This document shows, in pieces, positions 45,332 to 54,233 of a DNA stretch of 64,000 nt. The number at the start of each line of letters is the position of its first letter. Position 1 is the first letter of the stretch. The DNA is from Amycolatopsis sp. FDAARGOS 1241. Lineage in GTDB: Bacteria > Actinomycetota > Actinomycetes > Mycobacteriales > Pseudonocardiaceae. The translations under genes and the position numbers were made by a program. The notes under the pieces were generated by a model, which did no database searches, was not told where the DNA came from, and was given only the letters and a program-made list of their open reading frames with translations. The stretch is taken from positions 2,356,001 through 2,420,000 of the forward strand of contig NZ_CP069526.1 in the NCBI RefSeq assembly GCF_016889705.1. The letters are read 5' to 3'.

Positions 45332-46150
45332 TCAGAGCGTGGCGTTCTCCGCGGCGACCTTCCGCGCGAACGCCCGCTCGATCCCGGCCGTGGTCATGGT
45401 CAGCCCGCGCACGACCGAACCGAGCACCTCGGTGGAGAAGCGGGTCGACGGCATCGAGACGCTGACGGCGGCGCGGAGGTCGTCGTCGTCCGTGTGGACG
45501 ACGCGGCCCACCGCCGTCACGCCCGCCTCGGTGGCTTCGACGTTCAGCGCGAAGCCCGCGGCCGGGATCCCTTGCAGTTCCTCCCGGAGCGTCTTGAGCG
45601 ACGGCCGTTCCTGCTCGCGCCCGGCCCACGCCTGCGGCGCGTAGATCGCCTCGAGTTCTTCGGCGGGCAGCTCGGCCGGGATCGCCTTCCCGCCGGACAC
45701 GAGGTGCGCCGGGAACACCGAACCCTCCCGGCTGCCGACGCGCAGCACCCGTTTGCCCTCCACCGTGCCGATGAAGCGCATGTGGTCGCCGAAGAGCACC
45801 ATCAGGTTCGCGCTCTCGTCCAGGCGCGTGGCCAGCGACTCGACGAACGGCATCGCCACCTGCCGCAGCAGGGACACGCGCGAATGCGACCGGGCGGCCA
45901 GCGCCAGCACCGGGCCCGCGGCGTAGCACCGGTTCTCGTCCTGCACGGCGAAGTCGCGGTAGACGAGCATCGACAGGAGCCGGTGCGCCGTCGACCGCGC
46001 CACGCCGAGGCGCTCCGCCGCGTCGCTGACGCGCAGAGGACCCTCCACCTGGAGGATCACGGCCAGCTGCAGCGCGTGGTCGACGCTCGTCACGGAGTAG
46101 CTCGGTGAGTTCTTCAGGGCGGAATCTCCTCTTCGCCCTGACGGCAGCAT
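45332..46150 (-). CDS. IclR-family transcriptional regulator
   Basis: ATG 46150 gives 272 residues. The winged helix is residues about 30-60 (LRVSDAAERLGVARSTAHRL), followed by an IclR effector domain (VSLLRQVAMPFVESLATRLD, FIGTVEGKRVLRVGSREGSV, ATEAGVTAVGRVVH). It is divergent from the FAD aromatic hydroxylase at 46280, with nested palindromes between them. It probably controls the hydroxylase and perhaps the transporter operon on its other side. A later start is possible. Confidence 0.87.
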   Translation of the reverse strand: MLPSGRRGDSALKNSPSYSVTSVDHALQLAVILQVEGPLRVSDAAERLGVARSTAHRLLSMLVYRDFAVQDENRCYAAGPVLALAARSHSRVSLLRQVAMPFVESLATRLDESANLMVLFGDHMRFIGTVEGKRVLRVGSREGSVFPAHLVSGGKAIPAELPAEELEAIYAPQAWAGREQERPSLKTLREELQGIPAAGFALNVEATEAGVTAVGRVVHTDDDDLRAAVSVSMPSTRFSTEVLGSVVRGLTMTTAGIERAFARKVAAENATL

Positions 46151-46196
46151 TCTAGCTTTGTTTCCACCAGTTCCCAGTGTTTCACGGCTGAATGCC

Positions 46197-46213
46197 GTTC
46201 TGGAGAACAGAAC
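46197..46213. promoter_or_regulatory. Nested palindrome between IclR and hydroxylase genes
   Basis: GTTCTGGAGAACAGAAC holds two overlapping palindromes: GTTCT-GG-AGAAC (46197-46208) and GTTCTG-N5-CAGAAC (46197-46213). It lies 47 bp before the IclR start and 67 bp before the hydroxylase start, a good place for an IclR-type operator controlling both. Confidence 0.55.
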
Positions 46214-46279
46214 TTGCTGTGTTGGTGGGGCCACGGGGCCGAAGATGGGGTTGTTCCCACGCGGAGAGGAGCCCGCACC

Positions 46280-48133
46280 GTGCAGTTCTACCTCGACGGC
46301 TACCGCCCCGGTGACCCGTTCGTGCAGCAGCCGCACCCGTCCGTGGCCGAACGTCCGGCCGGCCTGCCGGAGACGGCCGACGTGCTCGTCGTCGGGTCCG
46401 GCCCGGCAGGCCTGGTGCTCGCCGCTCAGCTCGCGCAGTTCCCGCAGCTGCGCACGGTGGTCGTCGACCGCCGCGACGGGCCGCTGGAAGTCGGGCAGGC
46501 CGACGGCGTCGCCTGCCGCACCGTGGAGATGTTCGAAGCCTTCGGGCTCGCCGACCGGCTGGTCCACGAGGGGTACCGGGTCAACGAGGTCACCTTCTGG
46601 CGGCCCGGTACCGACGGCATCGAACGGACCGGGCGCATCGACGACGTCGAAGAGGGCCTGTCCGAGATGCCCCACGTGATCGTGAACCAGGCCCGGATGC
46701 TGAGCTACCTGCGCGAGTACCTGAGCCGTTCGGCCGCGCGCACGGAACCGTTCTACGGCCTGCACCTGACCGACCTCAAAGTGGACCCCGACCCGGCCGC
46801 GGAGCACCCGGTCACGGTCACTCTGCAGCACGTCGAGGGGTTCGAGCCGACGGGGGAGACCTCGACGATCCGCGCGCGCTACGTCGTCGGCTGCGACGGC
46901 TCGCGCAGCGCCACCCGGCAGGCCATCGGGCTGGAACTGCGCGGGGAGGCGGCCGACAAGTCGTGGGGCGTGCTCGACGTGCTGGCGGTGACGGACTTCC
47001 CCGACATCCGGCTGAAGGCGGCCATCCACTCCGACCACGGCAGCATCCTGATCATCCCCCGCGAAGGCGGGTACCTGGTGCGCCTCTACATCGAACTCGA
47101 CAACGACCGCGACGGGGAAATGCTGCGCTCGCGCACCGTCACGGCGGAGAAGCTCGAGGCCGTCGCCAACCGGATCCTGCACCCGTACACGCTCGACGTG
47201 AAGCACGTCGGCTGGTGGACGGTGTACGAAATCGGCCAGCGCCTGTGCGACCGCTTCGACGACAACCCGGTTTCACCGCGCGTCTTCATCGCGGGCGACG
47301 CCTGCCACACCCACAGCGCCAAGGCGGGCCAGGGCATGAACGTCTCGATGGCCGACGCGTGGAACCTGGGCTGGAAGCTCGGCACGGTGCTGCGCGGCAC
47401 GTCCCGCCCGGAGATCCTCCGCACCTACTCCGACGAACGCCAGGCCCTCGCCCGCCGGCTGATCGAGTTCGACCGCGAGTTCACCACCTTGTTCAGCGGC
47501 CACGACGAGGATTCCGCGCGCTTCCAGCACTACTTCCGCGAACAAGGCCGGTTCACGGCGGGGGTGGCCGTCCACTATGGAGCTTCGGCGCTCACCGCTT
47601 CGCCCGAGCAGCAGGGGCTTGCCACCGGGTTCCCGGTGGGGATGCGGTTCCACTCGGCGCCGGTGATCCGGCTCGCCGACGCCAAGCCGATGCACCTGGG
47701 CCACGCCGCCCGCGCGGACGGTGCCTGGCGCCTCTACGCCTTCGCCGATCCGGCGCATCCCACTGCCGCCGATTCACGGCTTCGCGCGCTGGGGGAGTTC
47801 CTGCCGTCCCTGCTCGACCGCTTCACGCCGGTGGATGGTGACCCGGATTCGGTGCTCGATGTCCGGGCTGTGCTCCAGCAGGGGCACCGGGAGCTGACGG
47901 TGGCGGATCTGCCCCCGGTTCTGGTGCCGCGCAAGGGCCCGTTCGGCTTGGTGGACTACGAGAAGACGTTCTGCCCGGCTCCGGCGGCGGACATCTTCGA
48001 CCTGCGCGGGGTCGACCGCGAGCAGGGTTGCGTCGTGGTGGTGCGGCCGGATCAGTACGTGGCGGACGTGGTGGCGCTGGACGCGTTCGATCGCCTGGCG
48101 GAGTTCCTCGCCGGGGTGCTCGTGGGGAGGTGA
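46280..48133 (+). CDS. FAD-dependent aromatic hydroxylase (phenol/3-hydroxybenzoate 4-monooxygenase-like)
   Basis: GTG 46280 follows GAGAGGAG. The 617-residue protein has the FAD dinucleotide motif VLVVGSGPAGLVLAAQLAQF near residue 36, the central DG motif YVVGCDGSRSATRQAIG near residue 203, and the second FAD motif RVFIAGDACHTHSAKAGQGM near residue 335. A C-terminal thioredoxin-like domain (after about 440) ends in VVVRPDQYVADVVALDAFDR. This length and layout match phenol 2-monooxygenase and MobA-type enzymes. It would use NAD(P)H and O2 to hydroxylate a phenolic acid; the substrate is not certain. Confidence 0.92.
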   Translation: MQFYLDGYRPGDPFVQQPHPSVAERPAGLPETADVLVVGSGPAGLVLAAQLAQFPQLRTVVVDRRDGPLEVGQADGVACRTVEMFEAFGLADRLVHEGYRVNEVTFWRPGTDGIERTGRIDDVEEGLSEMPHVIVNQARMLSYLREYLSRSAARTEPFYGLHLTDLKVDPDPAAEHPVTVTLQHVEGFEPTGETSTIRARYVVGCDGSRSATRQAIGLELRGEAADKSWGVLDVLAVTDFPDIRLKAAIHSDHGSILIIPREGGYLVRLYIELDNDRDGEMLRSRTVTAEKLEAVANRILHPYTLDVKHVGWWTVYEIGQRLCDRFDDNPVSPRVFIAGDACHTHSAKAGQGMNVSMADAWNLGWKLGTVLRGTSRPEILRTYSDERQALARRLIEFDREFTTLFSGHDEDSARFQHYFREQGRFTAGVAVHYGASALTASPEQQGLATGFPVGMRFHSAPVIRLADAKPMHLGHAARADGAWRLYAFADPAHPTAADSRLRALGEFLPSLLDRFTPVDGDPDSVLDVRAVLQQGHRELTVADLPPVLVPRKGPFGLVDYEKTFCPAPAADIFDLRGVDREQGCVVVVRPDQYVADVVALDAFDRLAEFLAGVLVGR

Positions 48134-48231
48134 CCCGAGGCCGTGCCGGGACCGCGGCGTGGCCCCTCTCCCGGGGCGCACGCAGCCCTGGTCGCCGTCG
48201 GCGGGAGGATGGCGCCGGTGGAGGTGGCGGA

Positions 48232-49394
48232 GTGGCTGATGAGGAGCACGAGCTCGCCGAGCGGATGCAGCTGGCCGGCTGGACTGCGCAGTCCGGAAAC
48301 GCCGCGGGCGCGGCAGAGAAGGCGGCGGCCGTCGCGGCCGAACGCAGCCTGGTGCTGGGTCCGAACCACCCCGAGACGCTCGGAGCCCGCAGCAACCTCG
48401 CCACTTCGACCGGCGCGGCCGGAAACCTCGCCGGGGCCCGGGAACTGTTCGCCGAGCTGCTCGTCGACCAGACGCGCGCGCTCGGCCCGACGCACCGGTA
48501 CATCCTGATCTGCGGAACCAGCTCGCGCGGCTGACGGGAGAATCCGGGCACGCGACCGAGGCGCGCGAGCTGTGCGCGCTGGTGCGCGCCGACCAGCTCG
48601 CAGTCCTGGGGCCTGCCGACGAGGACACCCTGGTCACCCGCGCCGACCTCGCCCACTGGACCGGCCGGGAGGGCGATCACGCGCGAGCTGTGCGTGGATC
48701 TGCTCGTGGACCAGGAACGCCGCTTCGGGCCCGAGCACCCCGACACCCCGGCCGGAACTCGTCTACACCGCCGGGGAAGCGGGCGACCACGCCGCCGCAC
48801 TCACGCTGGGCGAGGCCCTGCTGTCCGACCAGCTCCGGCTGCTCGGCGCCGACGACCCGAGCACGTTGCTGCTGCGCCACAACCTCGCCTCGTACCACGG
48901 CGCGCTGGGCCGGCCCGCTCAAGCCGGCGACCTGCTGACCGCCGTCCTGGCCGATCGGCAGCGAGTGCTCGGCCGCGACCACCCCGACACCCTGTGCACG
49001 CGCTTCGTGCCCGCCCACTGGCGGGGCGAAGCCGGCGACCCCGCCGGCGCGCGCGACGCCTGCGCCGCACTGCTGTCCCACACCACACGCGTGCTCGGTC
49101 CGGAACACCCGACCACCCTCCGCGCCCACGCCGGGCTGGGGACGTGGACCGGCCGAAGCGGTGGCGCCGCCGGGGCCCGAGCCGTCCTGGCGGCACTGAT
49201 CGACGAACGGACCCCCGGCCTCGGCCCCGCACGCCGGCTGGACCGGCCGCGCCGGCCGCAGCGCCACGGCGCGCGACCTCTACCGCACGCTGCTTGCCGA
49301 CTGGCTCCGCGTCTTCGGACCGGAGCACGACAACATCTCCGTGCTGCGGAACAACATCGACCACGGGGCTCGGCAAGCCGCCGAAGGCGCGTGA
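48232..49394 (+). pseudogene. Tetratricopeptide-repeat protein, multiple frameshifts
   Basis: GTG 48232 after GGAGG starts ADEEHELAERMQLAGWTAQS. Kinesin-light-chain-like TPR units of about 42 residues recur: LGPNHPETLGARSNLATSTG, LGPADEDTLVTRADLAHWTG, LGADDPSTLLLRHNLASYHG, LGRDHPDTLCTRFVPAHWRG and FGPEHDNISVLRNNIDHGAR. Frame changes are needed near 48510, 48680, 48755 and 49245. Such repeats are usually the C-terminal arm of NB-ARC/STAND-type actinomycete proteins; no NTPase domain is found here. Probably a dead, truncated relic. Confidence 0.7.
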
Positions 49395-49732
49395 CCTGCC
49401 CGCTGTGCGCCGGCTGGGCGCAGTCGGCGGACTGAAGCACGGCAACGGTTTCCGTGCCGCCGAGGACGATCGAAGACCGGATCCGTCGAGCGGCGGCCGG
49501 TCGGCTTTGTCGGATCGACCGGCTCGGTGTGTGCCGGGGTGGACGCGAGAACATCGTGGTGGTGCGGAAGGCGATCGAGTTCGGCCCGCAAGCGGCAATC
49601 CGGCGCAGCGTGAACGCTATCGGTTTCATGCCGGCCTGGCCGGTTCCGTAGCCAGGGGGTGGCACGGCAACGGTTTCCGTGCTGCGAAGACCATCGGGTG
49701 CCGAACTCGGTGAGCAGCCGCCGGCGAAGGCG
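49395..49732. other. Intergenic stretch with a repeated hairpin motif
   Basis: No gene is supported in this 338-bp gap. It contains two copies of a 21-bp self-complementary motif described as a repeat. The far end meets the stop of the minus-strand protease gene. Confidence 0.5.
49437..49682. repeat. Direct repeat of a 21-bp self-complementary motif
   Basis: An identical 21-bp sequence lies at 49437-49457 and 49662-49682. It begins GCACGGCAACGG and ends TTTCCGTGC; the GCACGG and CCGTGC ends pair, with AAC/GTT inside. Similarity extends about 20 bp further to the right of each copy with a few changes and a one-base gap. The 204 bp between them hold no gene. Confidence 0.7.
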
Positions 49733-50782
49733 TCACCCGCTCGCGGCCGGCCGGTCGGTGAGCGTCAGCTGGGCCGTCCGTTCCCGGCTGTCCGGGCTGC
49801 GCACCGTCACGGTGATCACGTCGCCGGGGGAGCGGCGGCGGAGTTCGCCTACGAAGTCCTCCGGGCGGCGCGTCGGGCGGCCGTCGACAGCGAGGAGGAT
49901 GTCGCCGGGCTGCAGGCCGGCGGTGGCGGCCGGGCCGGCGGGGACGGTGGCGGTGATGATGACGCCGTCGGTGCTCGGGAGGTGCAGCTGGGTGGCGATC
50001 TGGGACGTGATCTGGGCCGGTTCGAGGCCCGCGAAGGCGTGGCGGGCGTGGCCGGTCGTGCGCAGCTGCTCGGCGACGTCCGTGGCGGTCGCGGCGGGGA
50101 TCGCGAACCCGATGGAGACGGCGCCGGCCTGGGGCGGGATGTAGGCCTCGCTGATGCCGACCACCTCGCCCTGCGCGTCGACCACGGCGCCGCCGCTGTT
50201 GCCCGGGCTGATGGCCGCGTCGGTCTGGATCAGGTCGACCAGGGCGTGGGTTTCGGTGGCGCTGCCCGGAATCTCGCGGTGCAGCCCCGACACCACACCG
50301 GCCGTGACGCTGTTCTCGAAGCCCAGCGGGCTGCCGATCACGATGGCGAGCTCGCCGATCACCGGCAGCTGCGGCTGCAACCGTGCCGCGGGCAGGCCAC
50401 GGCGGCCGACCTGCACCAGGGCGAGGTCGGTGTCGACGTCGACCGCCTTGACGGTGCCGGGGTCGCGCCGGCCGTCGGCGAACGCGATCTGCACGGCCGA
50501 CGCGCCGTGGACGACGTGCTCGTTGGTGAGGATCAGCCCGTCGGCGGTGTAGACGACGCCGCTGCCGTTGCCGCTTCCGGCGAGGACCTTGACGACACTC
50601 GGCAGCAACCGCGCGGACACGTCCGGCACGTCGGCCAGGCTGCCGGTGCCCGGCGGGAGCGGTGCCTGCGTGGCCGTCTCGGGTGGGAACGCCGTGGTCG
50701 GGTCCGCGGTGCAGGCGGTGGCGAGGAGCAGGGCGGCCAGCACGCCGATGCGGTAACGGCGGGTCGGGCGGGTACCGGTCAC
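49733..50782 (-). CDS. HtrA/DegP-like S1C serine protease lipoprotein with PDZ domain
   Basis: GTG 50782 lies 7 nt after AGGAAGG; an upstream ATG at 50815 is less likely. The 349-residue protein has a lipoprotein signal (RIGVLAALLLATAC, lipobox ATAC). The trypsin-like domain shows catalytic His (LILTNEHVVHG), Asp (VDVDTDLALVQVG) and Ser (TDAAISPGNSGGAVVD). A C-terminal PDZ domain includes VPAGPAATAGLQPGDILLAV. It would act as an envelope quality-control protease. It is monocistronic. Confidence 0.93.
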   Translation of the reverse strand: MTGTRPTRRYRIGVLAALLLATACTADPTTAFPPETATQAPLPPGTGSLADVPDVSARLLPSVVKVLAGSGNGSGVVYTADGLILTNEHVVHGASAVQIAFADGRRDPGTVKAVDVDTDLALVQVGRRGLPAARLQPQLPVIGELAIVIGSPLGFENSVTAGVVSGLHREIPGSATETHALVDLIQTDAAISPGNSGGAVVDAQGEVVGISEAYIPPQAGAVSIGFAIPAATATDVAEQLRTTGHARHAFAGLEPAQITSQIATQLHLPSTDGVIITATVPAGPAATAGLQPGDILLAVDGRPTRRPEDFVGELRRRSPGDVITVTVRSPDSRERTAQLTLTDRPAASG

Positions 50783-50981
50783 GGCGCGCCTTCCTCGGGT
50801 GATTCGCGGGGCCAACCACTGTCCGCCCTGGTCGGCCCCGCCGTCTTCCTCCGCAGCAGGTGATCCGTGCGGCTATGACCTGAGTCACAAAGGTTGCTTG
50901 TCGAGAACACCCGGCCGGCTCCGTCCCCGGGGCACGACAGCGGCCGGACCACCGGCCGCCCGAGACGAAACGAGGAGCACC

Positions 50982-51482
50982 ATGCAGGCGAACGAGGTCA
51001 CCGAGGTCCTGAACCGCCCGTACAGCCGGGAGCTGCTGGCCCGCGACCTGACGCGGCTGGCCTACGTCGCGAAGGACGGGACGCCGCGCAACGTGCCGAT
51101 CGGGTTCACCTGGACCGGCGCGCAGATCGTGATGTGCACGTCGAAGAACGCGCCGAAGCTCCCGTCGCTGCGGGCGAACCCGATGGTCGCGCTGACGATC
51201 GACACCGAGATCCACCCACCGAAGATCCTGCTCATCCGCGGCCGTGCCGAACTCGACGTCGTCGACGGCATCCCGGAGGAGTACCTGCAGATGAACGGCT
51301 CGTACGGGATGACGGCCGAACAGCGCGTCGAGTGGGAGAAGGAGGTCCGCTCGCTCTACGACGGCATGGTCCGCATTGTGGTGACCCCGACGTGGGCGAA
51401 GCTGATCGACTTCGAGACGACCCTGCCGAGCGCGGTCGAGGAGCTGGCGCGCGAACGAGAGGAACGGCGGCGCGCCGGGTGA
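50982..51482 (+). CDS. PPOX/split-barrel flavin- or F420-binding protein
   Basis: ATG 50982 follows CGAGGAG. The 166-residue protein reads LARLAYVAKDGTPRN-like at its start (DLTRLAYVAKDGTPRNVPIG), then ALTIDTEIHPPKILLIRGRA, typical of pyridoxamine-phosphate-oxidase-fold proteins of the F420/FMN group. A long acidic C-terminal helix ends EELAREREERRRAG. The function is unknown; many relatives are redox or stress proteins. It is transcribed divergently from the protease gene with a 199-bp gap. Confidence 0.85.
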   Translation: MQANEVTEVLNRPYSRELLARDLTRLAYVAKDGTPRNVPIGFTWTGAQIVMCTSKNAPKLPSLRANPMVALTIDTEIHPPKILLIRGRAELDVVDGIPEEYLQMNGSYGMTAEQRVEWEKEVRSLYDGMVRIVVTPTWAKLIDFETTLPSAVEELAREREERRRAG

Positions 51483-51900
51483 ATCGCCACCGTCGCGGCG
51501 GTCTGTGACGGATTCCTGCGGTCGGGGAAGCGCCGACGACACGGCCGGCCTGCGGGGGACCGGCAAACTGGGCGACACCACCGGCCCATTCGGTCACGCG
51601 CCGCTTCCCTGAGCCCGTCGCATTTTCCCAGCTCACTCGCGCGCGTGCCGCTGACGTTCGCGGGCGCCCGCATGGACACGCGTGAACCGCAGCTCGCGCG
51701 CGCCAGTAGCGGGCGACGTGGCACGCCAGGCGGGCAGTGCGTTGGGGGGTTGCGATCATTGTCACCGTTCTCGCGAGCGCTCCGGCTGGCAGTCTGATCG
51801 GGTACTGAGGTTTTGTGCTCACGGCGAGCACCTGCGGCACGGTGACGATCGCCGTGGTCGCGGCCGCCCGCCGCACGTGACCCTCCCGAAAGGACGTTCC
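51483..51900. other. Non-coding gap of 418 bp upstream of a stress-protein gene
   Basis: I see no gene on either strand. The final bases carry the GAAAGGA ribosome site for 51901. A promoter is expected here, but no consensus is convincing. Confidence 0.5.
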
Positions 51901-52353
51901 ATGTCTGCACCTGCCACCCCGTACATCGTCGTCGGCGTCGACGGGTCCGAGGCGTCCGAGCACGCGCTGCGCTGGGCCGAGTTCATGGCCCGCCAGACGG
52001 GTTCCGAGTTGCGGGCCGTCATGAGCTGGTCGCCGGTGCTCCCGGGCGGCGGCGTCGCGGTGCTGGGGCCGGACGGCTGGGACCCGGAGGCCGACACCCG
52101 CCAGATCCTGGCGAAGACCGTGCGCAAAGTGCTCGGCGAGACCTCGTCGGTGGCCGTCGAGGAACGCGTCGTCGAGGGCGGTGCAGCCAAGTCCCTGCTC
52201 GAGGAGAGCGCGGAGGCCCGCATGCTCGTCGTCGGCAGCCGCGGCCGCGGGGGCTTCGCGGGTCTGCTGCTGGGTTCGGTCAGCGCGGTCTGCGCGGCGC
52301 ACGCGAAGTGCCCGGTGCTGATCATCCACGGGGACACCCCGCTGCCGGGATGA
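51901..52353 (+). CDS. Universal stress protein (single UspA domain)
   Basis: The 150-residue protein starts PYIVVGVDGSEASEHALRWA and ends with the ATP-binding signature GSRGRGGFAGLLLGSVS, then CAAHAKCPVLIIHGD. This is a complete nucleotide-binding Usp, unlike the divergent tandem copy at 8714. It is preceded by GAAAGGA. The likely role is stress or low-oxygen survival. Confidence 0.93.
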   Translation: MSAPATPYIVVGVDGSEASEHALRWAEFMARQTGSELRAVMSWSPVLPGGGVAVLGPDGWDPEADTRQILAKTVRKVLGETSSVAVEERVVEGGAAKSLLEESAEARMLVVGSRGRGGFAGLLLGSVSAVCAAHAKCPVLIIHGDTPLPG

Positions 52354-52512
52354 GCCGGCTCTTCGCCGCAGGTGGGCTGGGCCGGACGACCTCGCGTGCA
52401 CTCGAAAGACCATCCATCGTGGACCAGGGCCAGGCTGCCGCTCCAGCCCCGGGTGCGGGGCGCAGGCCGCCGCGAACGCAAGAAGGACGCCACGTCCTGA
52501 CGATCGTCCGCC

Positions 52513-52920
52513 TCAACGGGGCACGGCGGCGAACTTCGCGACCGCTTCCTCGGTCACCGGCGTGAACAGGTTGACCAGGTTGCCGTCCGGATCGCGGAAC
52601 AGGAAGGCGCGATTGCCCCACGGCATGGTGGTGGGTGGGGTGACCACGTCGGTGAGGTGGGCGCGCAGAAACTCGTGACGTGCGTCCACATCGGCCACGA
52701 GGAATTCGAGGATCGCGGAGCGGTTGGCCGCCGGGCCGGCCGAGCCGGGGGCGAAGCGGGCGACCGTGCGGGTGCTGCCGATGGCGAGCGTGGCCGAGGG
52801 GAAGCGCACCTCGGCGAAGTCGGGGGTGCTCCGGGTCGCGGGCGTTGCGGTGACGAGTTCGTAGAAGGTGACGAGGCGTTCGACGTCGTCGGTGATCAGG
52901 CGGACGGAAGCGAAGTTCAC
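52513..52920 (-). CDS. Glyoxalase/bleomycin-resistance-like VOC protein
   Basis: GTG 52920, with AAAGGA just upstream, gives 135 residues. The single VOC domain reads NFASVRLITDDVERLVTFYE, then ILEFLVADVDARHEFL and ends FLFRDPDGNLVNLFTP with the metal-type Glu replaced by Asn-Leu context. The substrate is unknown. It is an intact counterpart to two broken VOC genes in the window. Confidence 0.9.
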   Translation of the reverse strand: MNFASVRLITDDVERLVTFYELVTATPATRSTPDFAEVRFPSATLAIGSTRTVARFAPGSAGPAANRSAILEFLVADVDARHEFLRAHLTDVVTPPTTMPWGNRAFLFRDPDGNLVNLFTPVTEEAVAKFAAVPR

Positions 52921-53086
52921 AAAGGGTCCTTTCGTTCGGATCACACCGACGGTACGAGGCATCGAGGTCGGGAAAGGTCCTCATTCGAGGATGAACACCG
53001 GCAAAATCCGAACAGACTGCCGGCTTCCGGGCGTCGCGCAAGCGCCCGAGTCGTTCATCCAGGCCGCGCGGCGGAAGGCGGGCGCG

Positions 53087-53653
53087 TCAGGTCGCGTCTT
53101 CGTCGGCCTGCCGCGCCCGCGCCCGGCTCCGCTCGCTGTAGTGGATCGTGAACGTGACCGGCACGACGAACGCGAGGACCTTGATCACGCCCAGCGCGAC
53201 CGTGGCGTGCGGGGCGCAGCAGGAACGCGCCGGCCGCGGCGGAGACGGTGAAGCTCGCGGCCCAGACCACGGTGATGACCACGTTGACCCGGCGAAAGCG
53301 GGGATGGTGCCACACCTGCTGCGGGGGCACGGTGCGGGCGATGCCGAGGGTGAAGGGGTGGCGGACCACCGGTGAGCCCCACGCGGTGAGCGCGGGCCAG
53401 GCGTCGGTCAGGGCGCCGACGTAGTCGCGCAGCGGTGAGGCCGGGTCGGCGAAGGCGTAGCCGGACAGGAGTGCGAAGAACACCACCGCGCTCAGTTCGA
53501 TGATCAACGCGTCCCACGCCTTGCCCCGCGGCGCTCCAGCAGCAGGAGACCACCGGCCAGCACCAGGCCGAGCACGCTCGACCAGCGCCAATCGGCCTGC
53601 GTCGAGACGATGGCGAAGCCGATCCACGGGATGAAGTTCTTCAGGTAGTTCAC
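53087..53653 (-). pseudogene. Small multi-pass membrane protein, two frameshifts
   Basis: GTG 53653 after GGGAGGG begins NYLKNFIPWIGFAIVSTQAD and a TM segment (VLGLVLAGGLLLLERRG). A shift near 53528 leads to WDALIIELSAVVFFALLSGY and VNVVITVVWAASFTVSAAAG. A second shift near 53220 leads to HATVALGVIKVLAFVVPVTF and the end at 53087. The joined protein would have about 188 residues and five TM segments; I do not recognise the family. Confidence 0.65.
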
Positions 53654-53776
53654 GGCCGGTTCCCTCCCCGGGGCCACGAGCCCTGACGGACCTGTCATAA
53701 CCGCCGAGCCGGCTGTGCGGCGAGGAGGAGAAAATCAACCGCCCCGATCCTCACCCGGCGCAGCGCGTCGGGCACT

Positions 53777-54083
53777 GGCGTCGGTTACTACGCTGTCGAG
53801 CTGGACCGCTACCGGGTCCGGGCTGAGCTCACGGTGGCGCCATGCGGCTGTGGCGCGGTTCGTCTTTCACGACGCGGGCACCGCGCGGATCAAGGTGGAC
53901 CTGACCCGTCGCACCAGCGGCGACGGTTCGCACCCGGTGCTGCAGACCGTCCGCCAGGTCGCCGAGCGCACCGGCACGCAGTTCGGGTTCTTCGCCGAGT
54001 TCCCGACCGGTGCCCGGGAAGACCCGCTGGTCAGGGCCGGTGTGTCCATTGTGGAGCTGGTCGTGCGCGAACCTCGCGCATGA
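53777..54083 (+). pseudogene. Fragment resembling a GH92 alpha-mannosidase N-domain
   Basis: GVGYYAVELDRYRVRAELTV, followed in the next frame by ARFVFHDAGTARIKVDLTRR, matches the N-terminal beta-sandwich of GH92 enzymes (GYYxVxLDxYxVxAELTxTxRxxxHRFxFP). The rest, to the stop at 54083 (TGTQFGFFAEFPTGARED), is not GH92-like. The catalytic barrel is absent. It is a chimeric relic only. Confidence 0.45.
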
Positions 54084-54233
54084 CCAGCCCGGACTTCCGG
54101 TGGATATTTAGCGCTGCTTAGCAGATGGAACCCGAGTTGCCAAGATCTAGGAACGCCTGCGCATCTGTTGATACGGTCACCGCCGACATAAGTACGCGAT
54201 ATATGACGGTCCCCTTGTCCGGAAGGTCGACGT

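Noticed and set aside
46151..47206. Minus-strand N-terminal extension of the IclR frame, antisense to the aromatic hydroxylase
   Set aside because: The sense strand encodes conserved FAD motifs. The IclR family starts shortly before its helix-turn-helix, matching ATG 46150.
49626..51581. Long minus-strand frame spanning the HtrA-like protease region
   Set aside because: The protease frame itself holds the catalytic triad, lipobox and PDZ domain; this frame is a composition shadow.
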